Below, one piece after another: positions 4,842 to 5,176 of a stretch of 5,176 nt of DNA; positions within the stretch are counted from its first letter, which is position 1, and every line of letters begins with the position of its first letter. The notes beneath the pieces are model-generated. The model was not told the origin of the DNA, searched no databases, and saw only the letters and a list, made by a program, of their open reading frames with translations. The translations under genes and the position numbers were made by a program. The DNA comes from Actinomycetota bacterium (GTDB taxonomy: Bacteria; Actinomycetota; Thermoleophilia; Solirubrobacterales; 70-9), in contig JAFDWD010000916.1 in assembly GCA_018268695.1 (NCBI GenBank), positions 1-5,176 of the forward strand, written 5' to 3'.

Positions 4842-5176
4842 TTACGGCGTGCGGCGCACGTTGGCGAGCAGGCTCTCCTTGATCTGCTCGACGATCTCCA
4901 GCGCCTCGCTCTTCTCGCGCTGCCAGACGTTGCGACCGAAGATGACGCCGCTGCCGCCCGCCTCCATCACCTCGCGGGTGTTGCGCAGAACGACCTCGTC
5001 ATCGGCCTTGGAGCCGCCCGAGAGGACGACGAGCGCGCGACCGGCCGATTCGACGCACTGGCGGATCGCCTCCTGCTGGTCGACCTGCATCTCGTTGTAG
5101 GGCGCCGGGGCGTCCTTGTCCTTGTCGGCGTCGATCTTCGGCATGTTGAGCTTGACGATGTCGGCACCCATCTCCA
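4842..5176 (-). CDS. Class I fructose-bisphosphate aldolase, C-terminal part (FbaB/DhnA type)
   Basis: A partial gene; its beginning lies beyond the right edge. The visible 111 or so residues are the end of a TIM-barrel Schiff-base aldolase that interconverts fructose-1,6-bisphosphate with dihydroxyacetone phosphate and glyceraldehyde-3-phosphate in glycolysis and gluconeogenesis. Seen: MGADIVKLNMP near the edge, whose Lys (codon at 5151-5153) fits the Schiff-base lysine of the DhnA/FbaB family (GADIVK in the E. coli protein); then ALVVLSGGSKADDE, the phosphate-binding loop region; then GGSGVIFGRNVWQRE, the conserved last phosphate-binding segment; and a final helix. The TAA stop is at 4842-4844. 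This is ordinary host metabolism and marks the DNA outside the element. Its orientation is the same as the interrupted nuclease gene, 61 bases away. Related DhnA-family aldolases such as LsrF are less likely, given the FbaB-like active-site context. Confidence 0.9.
   Translation of the reverse strand, partial: EMGADIVKLNMPKIDADKDKDAPAPYNEMQVDQQEAIRQCVESAGRALVVLSGGSKADDEVVLRNTREVMEAGGSGVIFGRNVWQREKSEALEIVEQIKESLLANVRRTP

Noticed and set aside
1..5176. tRNA, rRNA, CRISPR array or known riboswitch
   Set aside because: No cloverleaf-like segment, regularly spaced repeat series or recognisable aptamer core was seen on either strand. The integration target is a protein gene, not a tRNA gene, as far as the visible side shows.

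Overview
The window is GC-rich DNA with dense, strongly GC-biased codon use and several GTG starts. This suggests a high-GC bacterium, most plausibly an actinomycete-like lineage, but no taxonomic marker is present and the phylum is an inference. It contains a roughly 4.5 kb mobile-looking unit lodged in a chromosomal neighbourhood of which only the right side is visible.

Layout: (1) Positions 1-124 form the left end. They hold a TTATC-type terminal motif, a possible inward promoter and the left copy of a 56-bp perfect inverted repeat (53-108). (2) 125-1267 and 1257-3461 encode two different tyrosine recombinases, overlapping by 11 bases and both with complete catalytic sets. The second is long (734 residues) and ends in a Cys-rich, probably zinc-binding segment. 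The arrangement recalls tnpA-tnpB of Tn554-like elements and the recombinase operons of RIT elements, but no third gene follows. (3) 3388-3666 on the minus strand is a likely small two-helix membrane protein whose tail is antisense to the end of the second recombinase. (4) 3869-4390 encodes an intact secreted or lipoprotein nuclease of the staphylococcal nuclease (SNase) fold. (5) 4391-4588 is the right end, with small hairpins, repeated GAGACGA motifs, the right inverted-repeat copy (4517-4572) and a second terminal motif. (6) Outside the unit, on the minus strand, lie the first 64 codons of another SNase gene, cut off exactly at the conserved active-site segment, and then the C-terminal third of a class I fructose-bisphosphate aldolase (FbaB/DhnA type) running off the right edge. 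Two strong GC hairpins separate them.

Reading: a two-recombinase element appears to have inserted into a host nuclease gene, destroying it, while carrying an intact nuclease of the same fold. Matching terminal motifs at 4-18 and 4574-4588, together with GCC at the left edge and CATGCC at the right junction, would fit an element of 4..4588 flanked by a 6-bp direct repeat. Only three bases of left flank are visible, so this is a prediction. A DNA segment inverted between the 56-bp repeats is the main alternative.
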